Shown one piece after another: positions 1-12,062 of a DNA stretch of 64,000 bases; positions within the stretch are counted from its first letter, which is position 1; every line of letters starts with the position of its first letter. The notes beneath the pieces are model-generated. The model saw only the letters and a list, made by a program, of their open reading frames with translations, was not told the origin of the DNA and did no database searches. Both the position numbers and the translations under genes were made by a program. Source of the stretch: an uncultured Lentisphaerota bacterium (GTDB taxonomy: Bacteria > Verrucomicrobiota > Lentisphaeria > Oligosphaerales > CAITYL01); contig CAIXRA010000076.1 of assembly GCA_903921725.1 (NCBI GenBank), positions 1-64,000 on the forward strand. The letters are read 5' to 3'.

Positions 1-119
1 GGGGTGCCCGTTCTACCATCGCCTTCCGCAGGCTGAAGGCCTGCCATTCCCCAGCCCAGGGTGAAACCCTGGGATCACCCGGAACCTAATTAAAAGTTCT
101 TGCACCCCATCAGGGTGCG
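1..119. repeat. REP-like direct repeat, copy 1 (119 bp)
   Basis: This unit is identical base for base to positions 258-376. It packs several short hairpins: AGGCTGAAGGCCT at about 30-42, CCCAGGGTGAAACCCTGGG at about 55-73 and GCACCCC/GGGTGC at 102-118. It starts at the window edge, so the block may extend further left. Apparent reading frames through it come from the repeat and are not genes. Confidence 0.9.
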
Positions 120-257
120 GTGCGTTTTTTGATACCGCCGCCCCGCCGGGGATGCCCCGGCTCCCGGGGTTCCACCCCGGGCTGACGACTTGCACCCCTT
201 CAGGGTGCCGCACCCGCAGGCTGAATGCCTGTCCGTTCCACTCCTCCGCACCCTGAA
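120..257. repeat. Diverged palindromic units between the two direct repeats
   Basis: This stretch holds further short inverted repeats of the same style, including a GCCCCGCCGGGG/CCCCGGCTCCCGGGG cluster at about 140-170 and CACCCCTTCAGGGTG-like hairpins near 195-210 and 249-263. It looks like degenerate members of the same intergenic family. I see no gene here. Confidence 0.6.
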
Positions 258-376
258 GGGGTGCCCGTTCTACCATCGCCTTCCGCAGGCTGAAGGCCTG
301 CCATTCCCCAGCCCAGGGTGAAACCCTGGGATCACCCGGAACCTAATTAAAAGTTCTTGCACCCCATCAGGGTGCG
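258..376. repeat. REP-like direct repeat, copy 2 (119 bp)
   Basis: This is an exact second copy of positions 1-119, offset by 257 bp. It ends about 43 bp beyond the 3' end of carA, so it may fold in the carA 3' untranslated RNA. Perfect identity implies recent duplication or gene conversion. Confidence 0.9.
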
Positions 377-418
377 ACGCCGGCGCGCCGCTTCGCCGCC
401 TTCCGCAAGACCTGCGGT

Positions 419-1582
419 TCAAGCCTTCGCGATGAGGTCGCGGAAGCGCTTGAAGAGGTAGGCGGAGTCGTGCGGGCCGGGAGAGGCCTCGGGGTGGTAC
501 TGCACGCAGAAGACCGGCTCTTTGCGGTGCCGCAGCCCCTCGACGGTGTTGTCGTTGAGGTTGACGTGCGTGACCTCGACGATGCTCTTGTCGAGCGTGT
601 CCTGGTCCACCATGTAGTTGTGGTTCTGCGAAGTGATCTCGACTTTGGTCGTCTCCAGGTCCATCACCGGGTGGTTGCAGCCGTGGTGGCCGAACTTGAG
701 CCGGCGCGTCTTGCCGCCCATGGCGATTCCGAGGAGCTGGTGCCCGAGGCAGATGCCCATGATCGGCGCCTTGCCGATGAGCTGGCGGATGTTGTCGATG
801 GCGTAGGTCACGGCGGCCGGATCGGCGGGGCCGTTGGAGAGGAAGACGCCGTCAGGCTTCATCTTCAGCACCTCGGCGGCGCTGGTCTTGGCGGGGACGA
901 CCGTGATCTGCATCCCCTGCTGGCGCAGGCGGCGGAGGATGTTCCACTTGATGCCGAAGTCGTAGGCAACAATCTTCAGGTCGGCCTTCGGCAGCGCGCA
1001 CTCGGCGGCGCCCCAGCTCGTGGAGATGCGGCCGTCGGGATCCCAGACGTACGGCTTATCGGTCGAAACCTTCGACGCATAATCCTGGCCGTCGAGGCCC
1101 GCCCACTCCTGCGCCCGCTTCACGCCCTCTTCCGCCGTAATCGAGCCGGTGTTGCAGATGAACCCCTTGAGCGTGCCGCAGGTGCGCAGCTTGGTCGTCA
1201 GTGCCCGCGTGTCGATCCCCGCCAGCCCCGGAACGCCCGCGGCCTTGAGGTAATCGGAGAGCGAAACCGTGCTGCGCCAGTTGCTCGGCTCGTTGATTGA
1301 ATGCACGATGAAGCCGTTGGCGAAGACCTGGCGCGCCTCTGCGTCCTCCGGCGAGATGCCGTAGTTGCCGATCTCGGTGTAGGTCATGGTGACGAGCTGA
1401 CCGCTGTAGGAGGGGTCGGTGACGATCTCCTGGTAGCCGGTCATGCCGGTGTTGAACACCACCTCGCCGAGCACGTCCACCGCGGCACCGAAGGCATGCC
1501 CGCGGAAGACCGTGCCGTCCGCCAGCGCCAGAAACGCCTTCTTCTCCCGCCGCGCCTGCCAGTTGTAGCTTTTCGTCGTCAT
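419..1582 (-). CDS. carA: Carbamoyl-phosphate synthase small (glutaminase) subunit
   Basis: CarA hydrolyses glutamine and passes ammonia to CarB for carbamoyl phosphate, the precursor of arginine and pyrimidines. The 387-residue protein has the usual length. An N-terminal small-chain domain covers about residues 15-150. A class I glutamine amidotransferase domain covers about 195-385, with nucleophile Cys278 in GICLGHQ and partners His363 and Glu365 in HPE. The start is an ATG. The gene lies downstream of carB with a two-gene cassette between them, the reverse of the common carA-carB order. Transcription probably comes from the carB side. Identification is secure. Confidence 0.97.
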   Translation of the reverse strand: MTTKSYNWQARREKKAFLALADGTVFRGHAFGAAVDVLGEVVFNTGMTGYQEIVTDPSYSGQLVTMTYTEIGNYGISPEDAEARQVFANGFIVHSINEPSNWRSTVSLSDYLKAAGVPGLAGIDTRALTTKLRTCGTLKGFICNTGSITAEEGVKRAQEWAGLDGQDYASKVSTDKPYVWDPDGRISTSWGAAECALPKADLKIVAYDFGIKWNILRRLRQQGMQITVVPAKTSAAEVLKMKPDGVFLSNGPADPAAVTYAIDNIRQLIGKAPIMGICLGHQLLGIAMGGKTRRLKFGHHGCNHPVMDLETTKVEITSQNHNYMVDQDTLDKSIVEVTHVNLNDNTVEGLRHRKEPVFCVQYHPEASPGPHDSAYLFKRFRDLIAKA

Positions 1583-1603
1583 GTATGCGATCCTTGAGTC
1601 GGT

Positions 1604-2056
1604 TTACATCTGCTTGCGCTCGCTTAAAATCCGTTCCATCGCCAGCACATCAATCTGATCTTTTTCGCGGTGTGTCCGGCGCTTGACCTCAATCAAATCT
1701 TCGGGTGCCAGGTACCGGATTCCGTCTGCCGTAGTTCCGGCTTTTTCCACGAACCCCTGATACGTTTTGCCGCCCAGCACGGTGAAAATATCGAGCGGGA
1801 AGTCTTCCTCAACCCGGATGGCACCAGGCTCCAGGGTGAAGTCCGCAACGCTCAAGCCGCGGGAGAAACCGTCGCCCCAAGTTCCCAGCACAGCCAGCAG
1901 TTTCCCCACATTTTCCGGCGACGCGTCAATCAGAATATCCACATCCTCCGTTGTCCGCACAAAACCATTGAACGCACAGGCCAGTCCGCCGACCACGAGG
2001 AATTTCACCCTCTCCGTCGTCAGCCGCACCAGAAATTCATAAAACTCACCCTGCAT
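1604..2056 (-). CDS. Nucleotidyltransferase-fold protein (small NTase family)
   Basis: This small protein of about 150 residues has the N-terminal NTase signature GGLACAFNG followed by RTTEDVDIL, which carries the Asp-x-Asp metal-binding pair. The tail has EDLIEVKRRTHREKDQIDVL, a pattern common in stand-alone antitoxin-like or AbiEii-related nucleotidyltransferases. A longer start is open, but the internal Met at 2056 fits where homology should begin. It overlaps the upstream small gene by 11 bases, suggesting translational coupling. Its G+C (about 50-53 % in sampled lines) is lower than carA and carB on either side. I infer a mobile cassette; the substrate is unknown. Confidence 0.75.
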   Translation of the reverse strand: MQGEFYEFLVRLTTERVKFLVVGGLACAFNGFVRTTEDVDILIDASPENVGKLLAVLGTWGDGFSRGLSVADFTLEPGAIRVEEDFPLDIFTVLGGKTYQGFVEKAGTTADGIRYLAPEDLIEVKRRTHREKDQIDVLAMERILSERKQM

Positions 2057-2228
2057 TCCGACCTCTTCCAACCACTTTCCGGTACGGTACCACCGGTTCG
2101 TCCTTCGCCACAATCCCCAGCTTGTGCATCTGCTCCCGCAACCGCCAGACGCGCTGCGCGGGATTCAACGGCTCTATGGCCGCCGCCGTCCGCCCCACAC
2201 GTTTCCGGATTGGCTGTTGGTCTTGCAC
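2046..2228 (-). CDS. Small basic protein, probable partner of the NTase
   Basis: This predicted protein of about 60 residues is basic, with a helical centre (PAQRVWRLREQMHKLGIVAKDE). Its stop overlaps the NTase start by 11 bases, the usual arrangement for a co-translated pair. I chose the GTG at 2228 because an AAGGGTAAGG Shine-Dalgarno-like stretch lies just upstream; a second GTG at 2261 would add 11 residues. I do not recognise the family. A toxin-antitoxin-like pair is a guess from the context only, and the gene itself is tentative. Confidence 0.5.
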   Translation of the reverse strand: MQDQQPIRKRVGRTAAAIEPLNPAQRVWRLREQMHKLGIVAKDEPVVPYRKVVGRGRNAG

Positions 2229-2381
2229 TTGCTTTTGCCTTACCCTTGAAGGGACTCTCACGGACGGACACGGACTGGCACGGATGCTGCGGCATTCGGC
2301 TTGATGCTGCCGATCTTTTGTGACTCTTCCCCGGCGGCAGCGCTACTTTCCCGCAAACGTTCCCCGCACCTCTCCCTCTCC

Positions 2382-2417
2382 CGGATTCCTTGGATTCTTT
2401 GGATTCCTCGGATTCCC
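2382..2417. repeat. 9-bp tandem repeat (GGATTCCTT-type), 4 units
   Basis: Four tandem nine-base units run GGATTCCTT, GGATTCTTT, GGATTCCTC, GGATTCCCC. They lie 25 bases beyond the carB stop, so the carB transcript would carry an AAUCC-rich purine tract there. The rest of the 2229-2441 gap shows no convincing gene. Confidence 0.8.
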
Positions 2418-2441
2418 CAACTCCCCCAGCCTTCCCCCACG

Positions 2442-5726
<3,285 letters not shown>

Positions 5727-5957
5727 GGCTGTAGTTTCCCGCAGAAAAAGTGGTCTGGAAATTATCGTCCGCTCAAGGCCGGAGGAATATCATCTGAAAA
5801 AGCAAAATAACAAGGAGGCTCCCGACTTTTTTGTCGGAGTTTTCCGGTTTTGTCATCCATCCTCGCGCACCAGCAAGGCGGCATGCACGGGCGGCTTCAA
5901 TGAAAGGTGCGGGCCGGCGCCCAGAGGCCGGGCATGGGGACTGTTTTGCGCGGAGGT

Positions 5958-6914
5958 TCAGCGGGCCTGGCCGCCGATTTCGCGGTTGCGGAAGAGCAGA
6001 ACCGCCAGCAGCACGAAGAACAGGATGAGCACGGCAACGTACAGGCCGGCCAGGGCGACATACTCCAGGGGGATTCCCTTTTTCGCCGCCAGCGCGTCCA
6101 CCATCCAGAACGCCTGCCAGTTGGGAATCAGGCTGTGCGCGAACCAAGCCAGGCGGTTGCCGGCCTCCGCGGCGCGCCCGAATAGATAGTCGGAAACCAG
6201 GCCGAGCAGGAACACGGCGGAACAGACCAGCATGTTGGGCACCATTTCCAGGCGCGTGGAAAGAGCGGTCGCCAGCGTGCCGAGCGCGAGCACGGCCATC
6301 CAGACCAGGACCAGCGCCGCCGCCAGCGATGCACGGTCCACCTCCACTGCATCCTGCACGGGGATGCAGGCCGACACCGCCAGCGCCGCTGGCAGGAGGA
6401 AGAGCAGGAAGATCACTGCCGTCATGGTGAACGACCAGCGGGCGGCGAAGTTCACCGCGCCGCCCGCCGCGCAGCCCAGCGCCAGCGCGCCGTAGAAGAC
6501 GGCGATGACGGCCATGCTCGCATCCGTTCCGCCCGTCGTCGCGCGCAGGGCGATGAAGGAGGCGATGCCGCAAAGGAACGCAAACACCGTCAGCGCGGCG
6601 AGGATGCCGGCGATCTTGGCGGCGACAAAACCGGCGCGCGCGACCGGTTTGGACAGCACGAGCTGGACGGTGCCGTTGCGGATTTCGCGGGCGATGGTGT
6701 GGCTGGCCGCAAGCACGGCCGCAATCCAGCCGAAGACGAGCGTGCTGGCCAGAGCGCTGTCGGTCACCAGTTTGCCCTGCTCGCCGAAGACAAAAAGGGC
6801 GAGCATGGGGTAGAGTCCGATGAGCGCCAGCGCGGAAAGGAGCACCAGGAAGAAGACCGGCTGCCGGAGCGTCTCCCGGAAGGTGTTCCGCGCGATTTGG
6901 AAGTAGGCGAACAT
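5958..6914 (-). CDS. ABC-2 type transporter permease
   Basis: This is an integral membrane protein of about 318 residues from the ATG at 6914. It opens with the FAYFQIARNTFRETLRQP cytoplasmic segment typical of ABC-2 permeases (NosY/YhaP-like), followed by about six hydrophobic helices. A central REIRNGTVQLVLSKPV stretch is the family's conserved loop after the second helix. No ATP-binding subunit lies next to it, so its partner must be encoded elsewhere. Substrate cannot be told. A strong terminator at 6964-6988 insulates it from the gene upstream, so it needs its own promoter. A longer Pro-rich N-terminus is possible but less likely. Confidence 0.8.
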   Translation of the reverse strand: MFAYFQIARNTFRETLRQPVFFLVLLSALALIGLYPMLALFVFGEQGKLVTDSALASTLVFGWIAAVLAASHTIAREIRNGTVQLVLSKPVARAGFVAAKIAGILAALTVFAFLCGIASFIALRATTGGTDASMAVIAVFYGALALGCAAGGAVNFAARWSFTMTAVIFLLFLLPAALAVSACIPVQDAVEVDRASLAAALVLVWMAVLALGTLATALSTRLEMVPNMLVCSAVFLLGLVSDYLFGRAAEAGNRLAWFAHSLIPNWQAFWMVDALAAKKGIPLEYVALAGLYVAVLILFFVLLAVLLFRNREIGGQAR

Positions 6915-6963
6915 GGTCGGGGGTGCCGGGGGTGTCGTGAGGGGCGGCGGCGGGCGTTGATGC

Positions 6964-6988
6964 AAAAAAGGCGGGCCTGACGCCCGCC
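6964..6988 (-). terminator. Rho-independent terminator
   Basis: Read on the minus strand, a perfect 7-bp GGCGGGC/GCCCGCC stem with a 5-base loop is followed by six T. It lies 26 bases after the stop of the 7015-7782 gene and should end that transcript. Confidence 0.92.
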
Positions 6989-7014
6989 TTCTTCATGCGC
7001 GGACCCGGGGTTTC

Positions 7015-7782
7015 TCAGGGCGCGGTTGCTTTTTCCGGAACCGCCGGGGCGGCAACGGGTGCCACGGCAGGCTCCGCGGGAACGGCCTCAAGTTTGACGG
7101 CGGCGGGGACGACCACGGGTTCCGCAGCGGGCGCGGCCGGAACAGGTGCGGCCACAGGTTCCGTTGCCGGCGGTGCAACCGGCGTGACGGGGGCGACCAC
7201 CGGCTCCACGGGGATCTGCGGGGCGGCGACGCGGGCGAGCACTTCGTCAATGCCCTGCAACCGGCGCGCGTAGTGGGTGTCGAGCCCCTTCAGGCCGAGG
7301 ATGCCGCTGAGGGTCTTGGCGTCGCCCGCCCAGTCGCCGTCGACAAAGGGGATGAAGCCGTCGGCGGCAACGAAAGGTTTGACGGCATCCACATATTCTT
7401 CGGAGACATAGCGCCCGTCGCCCAGGACGACGATCTTCTTGAGGCTGAGGGTCTTCAGGCATTCCGCGACACCGGCGGCGCCGATCTCGACGGCGTCGGC
7501 ACCACTGGGCATGTAGAATACGCGCATCGCGCCGTTGTCCGCCGGGGAGAGCAGGAGAATCGGCGCGCCGCAGCGCTGCTGGATCATTTCCGCCAGGAGG
7601 CGCGGCTTCAGGCAGTTGCCGGTCACGACCAGCACATCCGTGCGTTCACCCTTCATCCAGGCCGCCGTCTTCTGAACGGGGGCCCAGGTCGCCGGATTCC
7701 ACCAGGACGCCTGCGCGGCGGAGCCCGCAAATATCAGGACCGCCGACGACGCCAGCACTGCAAGACCACGCCTGTTCATCAT
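7015..7782 (-). CDS. Secreted Pro/Ala-rich protein of unknown function
   Basis: The 255-residue product starts at an ATG preceded by GGAGG on the minus strand. It has a signal peptide (MMNRRGLAVLASSAVLIFAGSAAQA), then a compact domain at about 27-165 with alternating hydrophobic strands (TDVLVVTGNC, KKIVVLGDGRYVS). The last about 80 residues are PVxAPVxP-type Ala/Pro/Val repeats, like a periplasm-spanning or wall-proximal linker. The strand pattern hints at a Rossmann-like fold such as those of putative cell-wall-binding proteins, but I cannot assign it. A separate transcription unit is likely, given the terminator downstream and the divergent gene at 7966. Confidence 0.75.
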   Translation of the reverse strand: MMNRRGLAVLASSAVLIFAGSAAQASWWNPATWAPVQKTAAWMKGERTDVLVVTGNCLKPRLLAEMIQQRCGAPILLLSPADNGAMRVFYMPSGADAVEIGAAGVAECLKTLSLKKIVVLGDGRYVSEEYVDAVKPFVAADGFIPFVDGDWAGDAKTLSGILGLKGLDTHYARRLQGIDEVLARVAAPQIPVEPVVAPVTPVAPPATEPVAAPVPAAPAAEPVVVPAAVKLEAVPAEPAVAPVAAPAVPEKATAP

Positions 7783-7819
7783 TCCATCCTCCATGAGTTC
7801 CGGTTCACAAAACCAACGG

Positions 7820-7850
7820 TTGACGCATGCCATAAATTTCGGCATACTAT
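7820..7850 (+). promoter_or_regulatory. Candidate sigma-70 promoter for the formyltransferase-like gene
   Basis: TTGACG at 7820-7825 is followed by an AT-rich box overlapping CATACT (17-bp spacing) and TACTAT (19-bp). TACTATAGTA at 7845-7854 is a perfect palindrome, so an operator or a divergent promoter for the 7015-7782 gene is also possible. Confidence 0.5.
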
Positions 7851-7965
7851 AGTACGGCATTCGCCGCTCTTTCCAGCAACCCGCGGAGTCCGGGCGCGGG
7901 AACGATGCGGGACCGGTGCGCTGCGCCGGAAAAAACCGACCGCCGGAACAGGGATTTCCCACAGC

Positions 7966-8868
7966 ATGACCGTCGTCCAGCCATTCTTCACCACCGCCGC
8001 GGGCCGGAAGCCCCGCGCGGCCATTTTCCTCAGCGGCGGCGGCAGCAACGCCGAACGCCTTCTCCGCGGGCTTCGTGACGCAGGCGCCGGCGCGGGCTGG
8101 GAATGCGCGGCGCTGGTCACCGACGCGCCCGCTGCGAGCCGCGCCGGCGAACTGGCAAGGGAATTCGGCATCCCATTCGTCGCCAACGATATCCGCGAGT
8201 TCTACAAGGCCGGCGGCGAGACGCGCGTCACCCTCGCCACGCCGAAAGGGCGCGAACTCCGCGAGGCGTGGACCCGCGAACTCCGCGGGCAGCTCGCGCC
8301 GCACCGCCCCGACTTCGGCATCCTCGCCGGGTTCGTCCCGCTGACCAATCTTACCGGCGACTTCCCCTGCCTGAACGTGCATCCGGGCGACCTGACCTAC
8401 CTCAAGGACGGCCAACGCTGGCTCGTCGGCCTGCACACCTTCCCCATCGAGCGCGCCATTCTGGAGGGGCTGGACGAACTGCGCAGCAGCGTGATCGTCG
8501 CCCTGCCCTATACCGGCAGCGGCGGCGACATGGACAACGGTCCGATTCTCGGCCTCTCCCCGGCGGTGCCCGTCAGCCTTGGCGGCAAGCCGCTGGAGTA
8601 CTGGCGCGAAGCGGCGGCGAAACGTCCGGCCCAACGCCCGGCCGGCGGCTGGAAGGATGAGCTGGAGGCGCTCGCCGCCGTCAACCAAAACAATCTCAAG
8701 GAAGGCGGCGACTGGGTCGTCTTCCCGAAGACCGTCGAGGCGTTTGCGCGCGGCGTCTACACCCGTGATGAAAAAGGGGGGCTGCTGTTCCGCGGGCTTC
8801 CGGTCGAGACGGTGGTGTATGGTACGGATTCCACGGAGATCCGCTTCCGTGCCGCGCACGCGGACTGA
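7966..8868 (+). CDS. Formyltransferase-fold protein (PurN/Fmt-like)
   Basis: This protein of about 300 residues has an N-terminal formyltransferase Rossmann core at about 17-150: FLSGGGSNAERLL at the start, like the GSGxGSN loop of PurN, and NVHPGDL, matching the HPx motif of glycinamide ribonucleotide and methionyl-tRNA formyltransferases. Asp-rich SGGDMDNGPIL replaces the usual D.GPII segment. The C-terminal 100 residues are not typical of either family. Met at 7966 was chosen because homology starts about residue 16. It precedes the sialidase by 88 bp in the same direction. The exact substrate is unknown; amino-sugar or nucleotide formylation is possible. Confidence 0.7.
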   Translation: MTVVQPFFTTAAGRKPRAAIFLSGGGSNAERLLRGLRDAGAGAGWECAALVTDAPAASRAGELAREFGIPFVANDIREFYKAGGETRVTLATPKGRELREAWTRELRGQLAPHRPDFGILAGFVPLTNLTGDFPCLNVHPGDLTYLKDGQRWLVGLHTFPIERAILEGLDELRSSVIVALPYTGSGGDMDNGPILGLSPAVPVSLGGKPLEYWREAAAKRPAQRPAGGWKDELEALAAVNQNNLKEGGDWVVFPKTVEAFARGVYTRDEKGGLLFRGLPVETVVYGTDSTEIRFRAAHAD

Positions 8869-8956
8869 TAAAGCATCATGAAGGATCGGCCCGCGTGATT
8901 GCGGCCGGCGGGCGGGACGGCCGGAACGGTGTACCCCAAATGGAGGAAAAGCAGCC

Positions 8957-10087
8957 ATGCGCAAAAACCGTTTTGCAATCCTGACGGCGTGCCTGATGCT
9001 CGGCTGCACCGCCGCGGCGGAGCCAACGACGGTATTCCGTTCGGGCGACAACGGCATCAACAGCTGTCGGATTCCGGCGGTGGCGGCGGCGCAGGACGGC
9101 ACACTTTTTGCTGTGACGGAAGGGCGCAAGGCAAGCTGGCGTGACAAAAGCCCGACCTGCCTTCTGGGCAGCGTGAGCAAGGACGGCGGCAAAACCTGGA
9201 GCCAACCGGTCGTCATTGCCAACGCCGGCGACGACGCACTCATGGATCCCTGCCCCGTTTTCGACGCGGCGACCGGCGAACTCCATCTTTTCTGCGTCCG
9301 ATGGGGTGCTCCCGCAAAAAAAGGGGAGAAGCAGACGGTGGTCGACCTGCTGCACCTGGTTTCGAAGGACGGCGGAAAAAGCTGGTCCGTGCCGGAAAGC
9401 ATGGCGGCGGTGCTTTTGAACGACGACTGTCGCGCATCGGGCTTCGGCCCCGGTTCCGGGATCGTGCTTGCCGGCGGTCCGCACAAGGGGCGCCTGGTCG
9501 TCCCGATCCGCCAAAAAAACATCAATGCCCACGGCGGCTGCCGCACGCTGTGCAGCGACGACCACGGAAAGAGCTGGCGGCCGGGCCGGGCGCCGGCCGG
9601 CGGCGTGGGAGGCGAATTACAGATTGCGGAACCCGCTCCCGGCGTGCTTCTTATGAATACGAGAATCCGCGGCGGACGGATGCAGGCGCGGAGCAACGAC
9701 GGCGGCGAGAGCTGGGGTCCGGCGGAGGCCGCGAAAGAACTGGTTTCGCCCCGGGACGGCTGCCAGGCTTCGGTGCTCCGCTACGAAAGCATCCCCGGCG
9801 CCGTGATTTATTCCGGCCCGGAAGACGCCGTGGAGCGGAAAAACCTGACGCTGCGCCTGAGCCGCGACGGCGGCGCAAGCTGGCCGGGGCGGGTCACCCT
9901 CGGGACGAAGGCGGCGGGCTACAGTTGTCTGGTGTCTCTTCCCGGCGGCGACCTCGGCGTGGTGTACGAGGCGGGGCCCGACGCCGAATTCAGCCGGGAA
10001 AGGAACCGGCCTGCCGGCTGGATGAACATCGTCTTCCAGCGCGTGCCAGCCGCAACGCTAAAGACCGCCTTCGAGGCGGCGAAATGA
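8957..10087 (+). CDS. Exo-alpha-sialidase lipoprotein (GH33)
   Basis: This six-bladed propeller neuraminidase would release terminal sialic acids from glycoconjugates. The 376-residue protein has a lipobox (LMLGC, Cys17), so it is probably anchored to a membrane facing outward. CRIPAV near residue 35 is the FRIP-like motif with the substrate-binding Arg. Five Asp boxes of S-x-D-x-G-x-S/T-W type lie at about 73, 136, 199, 246 and 302. GGAGG sits just ahead of the ATG. The next gene is a secreted hexosaminidase, which fits sequential trimming of mucin-type or N-linked glycans. The GH33 assignment is firm; linkage preference is not visible. Confidence 0.92.
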   Translation: MRKNRFAILTACLMLGCTAAAEPTTVFRSGDNGINSCRIPAVAAAQDGTLFAVTEGRKASWRDKSPTCLLGSVSKDGGKTWSQPVVIANAGDDALMDPCPVFDAATGELHLFCVRWGAPAKKGEKQTVVDLLHLVSKDGGKSWSVPESMAAVLLNDDCRASGFGPGSGIVLAGGPHKGRLVVPIRQKNINAHGGCRTLCSDDHGKSWRPGRAPAGGVGGELQIAEPAPGVLLMNTRIRGGRMQARSNDGGESWGPAEAAKELVSPRDGCQASVLRYESIPGAVIYSGPEDAVERKNLTLRLSRDGGASWPGRVTLGTKAAGYSCLVSLPGGDLGVVYEAGPDAEFSRERNRPAGWMNIVFQRVPAATLKTAFEAAK

Positions 10088-10209
10088 AACCGCATCCCGC
10101 CCCGGCGGGCGGCGTTCTGGAACCAAGCGGCCAACGACGTGTCGATTGATGGCAATACGCTTTTTGTTCAGTTGGAAAGAAACAGGACGCAACAACAAGG
10201 GGAATGATC

Positions 10210-11826
10210 ATGTCGGTTCGAAACTGGGTGGCGGCAGCAGTGTTGCTGGGCGGTTCGGCGTGGGCGGCGGAAGCGCCCGCGATCGTGCCGATGCCGGTGC
10301 AGATGACGGCGGGCGAAGGGGTGTTCAAGCTCACCGCGGCCACGCCGGTCGCCTATGCGGGCAAAGACGCGAAAGCGGTTGCCGCCTATCTCTCCGCCGT
10401 GCTGGCACCCGCGACGGGGTTCGCGCTGAATGCCCTCCCGGGCGCCGCCGCACCGGCGAACGGCATCCTGCTGACCACGGTGGGTGCGGACGCGTCGCTC
10501 GGCGCGGAAGGCTACGAGCTGACCGTCACGCCCAAGGGCGTCGTCGTTAAAGCCCCCGCCGCCGCCGGCCTCTTCTACGGCTGCCAGACGCTGCGCCAGC
10601 TCCTGCCGCCCGCCGTCCTGGCCGGCACAAAACAGGACGCAGTCTGGGAGATGCCGTGCGTCACCATCAAGGACAAGCCGCGCTATTCCTGGCGCGGGCT
10701 GATGATGGATTCCGGCCGGCACTTCATGCCGGTGCCGTTCGTCAAGAAATTCATCGACCTGATGGCGCTGCACAAGATGAACACCATGCACTGGCACCTG
10801 ACGGAGGACCAGGGCTGGCGCATCGAGATCAAGAAATATCCGAAGCTCACGCAGCTCGGCTCGATCCGCGCCGAATCGCCGGTACGCGGCAACCGCAACC
10901 AGGGCGACGGCAAGCCGTACGGCCCGTTCTTCTACACCCAGGCGGAAATCCGCGACGTTGTCGCCTACGCCGCCGCGCGCAGCGTCACTATCGTGCCCGA
11001 GATCGAGATGCCGGGGCATGCCCTGTGCGCGCTGGTGGCCTACCCTGAACTTTCCTGCACGGGCGGCCCGTTCAAGGCCCGCACCAAGTGGGGCGTCGAA
11101 GCGGACGTGTACTGCGCCGGCAACGACAAGGTCGTCCAGTTCAACAAGGACGTGCTGACGGAAGTCATGGGGCTGTTCCCCAGCAAGTTCATCCACATCG
11201 GCGGCGACGAATGCCCGAAGGATCGCTGGAAGAAATGCACGAAGTGCCAGGCGCGCATGAAGTCAAAGGGCTTGAAGAACACCGAGGAACTCCAGAGCTG
11301 GTTCATTCAGCAGATTGACCAGTTCATCGCCTCCAAGGGACGCCGCCTGATCGGCTGGGATGAAATCCTCGAGGGCGGCCTCGCCCCCGGAGCGGCCGTC
11401 ATGAGCTGGCGCGGCACCGGCGGCGGCATCAAGGCGGCGAGCGAGGGGCACGACGTCGTCATGTCCCCAACCTCCCATTGCTACCTCGACTACGGCCAGT
11501 CCAATGCAGGCGGCGAGCCGGAGACCATCGGCGGCTGCCTGACGCTGGCCAAGGTCTATTCCTACGAGCCGACCCCCGCCAATCTGTCGCCGGAGAAGAA
11601 AAAGCACATCATCGGCGTGCAGGGCAACCTCTGGTCCGAGTACCTGTGGGATGGAAATGACGTTGAGTACAACGGTTTCCCCCGCGGCTGCGCCATCGCG
11701 GAAATCGGCTGGACCCCGGCGGACAAGAAGGATTTCAGCAGCTTCTGGAACCGCATGGACACCCACGGCAAACGGCTGGACGCGCTGAAGGTCAACTGGC
11801 GCCGCCTCACACCGGATCAGAAATGA
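10210..11826 (+). CDS. Secreted beta-N-acetylhexosaminidase (GH20)
   Basis: The enzyme removes terminal beta-linked N-acetylglucosamine or N-acetylgalactosamine by substrate-assisted catalysis. The 538-residue protein has a signal peptide ending AWA, an N-terminal GH20b-like domain (about 25-145) and the catalytic barrel (about 150-500). HIGGDECPKDRW carries the Asp333-Glu334 catalytic pair, and WHLTEDQGWRIEI and EIEMPGH are further family motifs. I chose the ATG at 10210 over one at 10204 because the AAGGGG site is spaced correctly only for the former. It lies 122 bp downstream of the sialidase and is probably co-expressed with it. Confidence 0.94.
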   Translation: MSVRNWVAAAVLLGGSAWAAEAPAIVPMPVQMTAGEGVFKLTAATPVAYAGKDAKAVAAYLSAVLAPATGFALNALPGAAAPANGILLTTVGADASLGAEGYELTVTPKGVVVKAPAAAGLFYGCQTLRQLLPPAVLAGTKQDAVWEMPCVTIKDKPRYSWRGLMMDSGRHFMPVPFVKKFIDLMALHKMNTMHWHLTEDQGWRIEIKKYPKLTQLGSIRAESPVRGNRNQGDGKPYGPFFYTQAEIRDVVAYAAARSVTIVPEIEMPGHALCALVAYPELSCTGGPFKARTKWGVEADVYCAGNDKVVQFNKDVLTEVMGLFPSKFIHIGGDECPKDRWKKCTKCQARMKSKGLKNTEELQSWFIQQIDQFIASKGRRLIGWDEILEGGLAPGAAVMSWRGTGGGIKAASEGHDVVMSPTSHCYLDYGQSNAGGEPETIGGCLTLAKVYSYEPTPANLSPEKKKHIIGVQGNLWSEYLWDGNDVEYNGFPRGCAIAEIGWTPADKKDFSSFWNRMDTHGKRLDALKVNWRRLTPDQK

Positions 11827-12062
11827 CCGGTGCCGCGCCCGGCCTGGGCGCGGAATGGCGGCCGCGAGGGCAACGGCCGGGAATCCGCATTCCCGGCCAG
11901 CTTTGACCGGAGGCGAGGAAGACCCTGCCGCCGTGGTTCAGGCGGGGCGCAGACAAAAACGCCGGGCCGCGACGCTTGTTCCGTCAAAAGCGGACGTGTG
12001 TCCGGCTTGAGAGTTCCAGCTTGCGCCTTTTGGTGTCGCCAGAGACAACCGTGGAATCCCCG

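Noticed and set aside
13-276. Open frame across the first repeat block
   Set aside because: It follows palindromic repeats that are known sources of spurious frames; the same unit is duplicated at 258-376 and has no codon-level conservation.
5818-5841. Hairpin upstream of carB as a pyrimidine attenuator or terminator
   Set aside because: The stem has a bulge, no T-run follows on the minus strand, and there is no leader peptide or PyrR-like binding loop that I can recognise.
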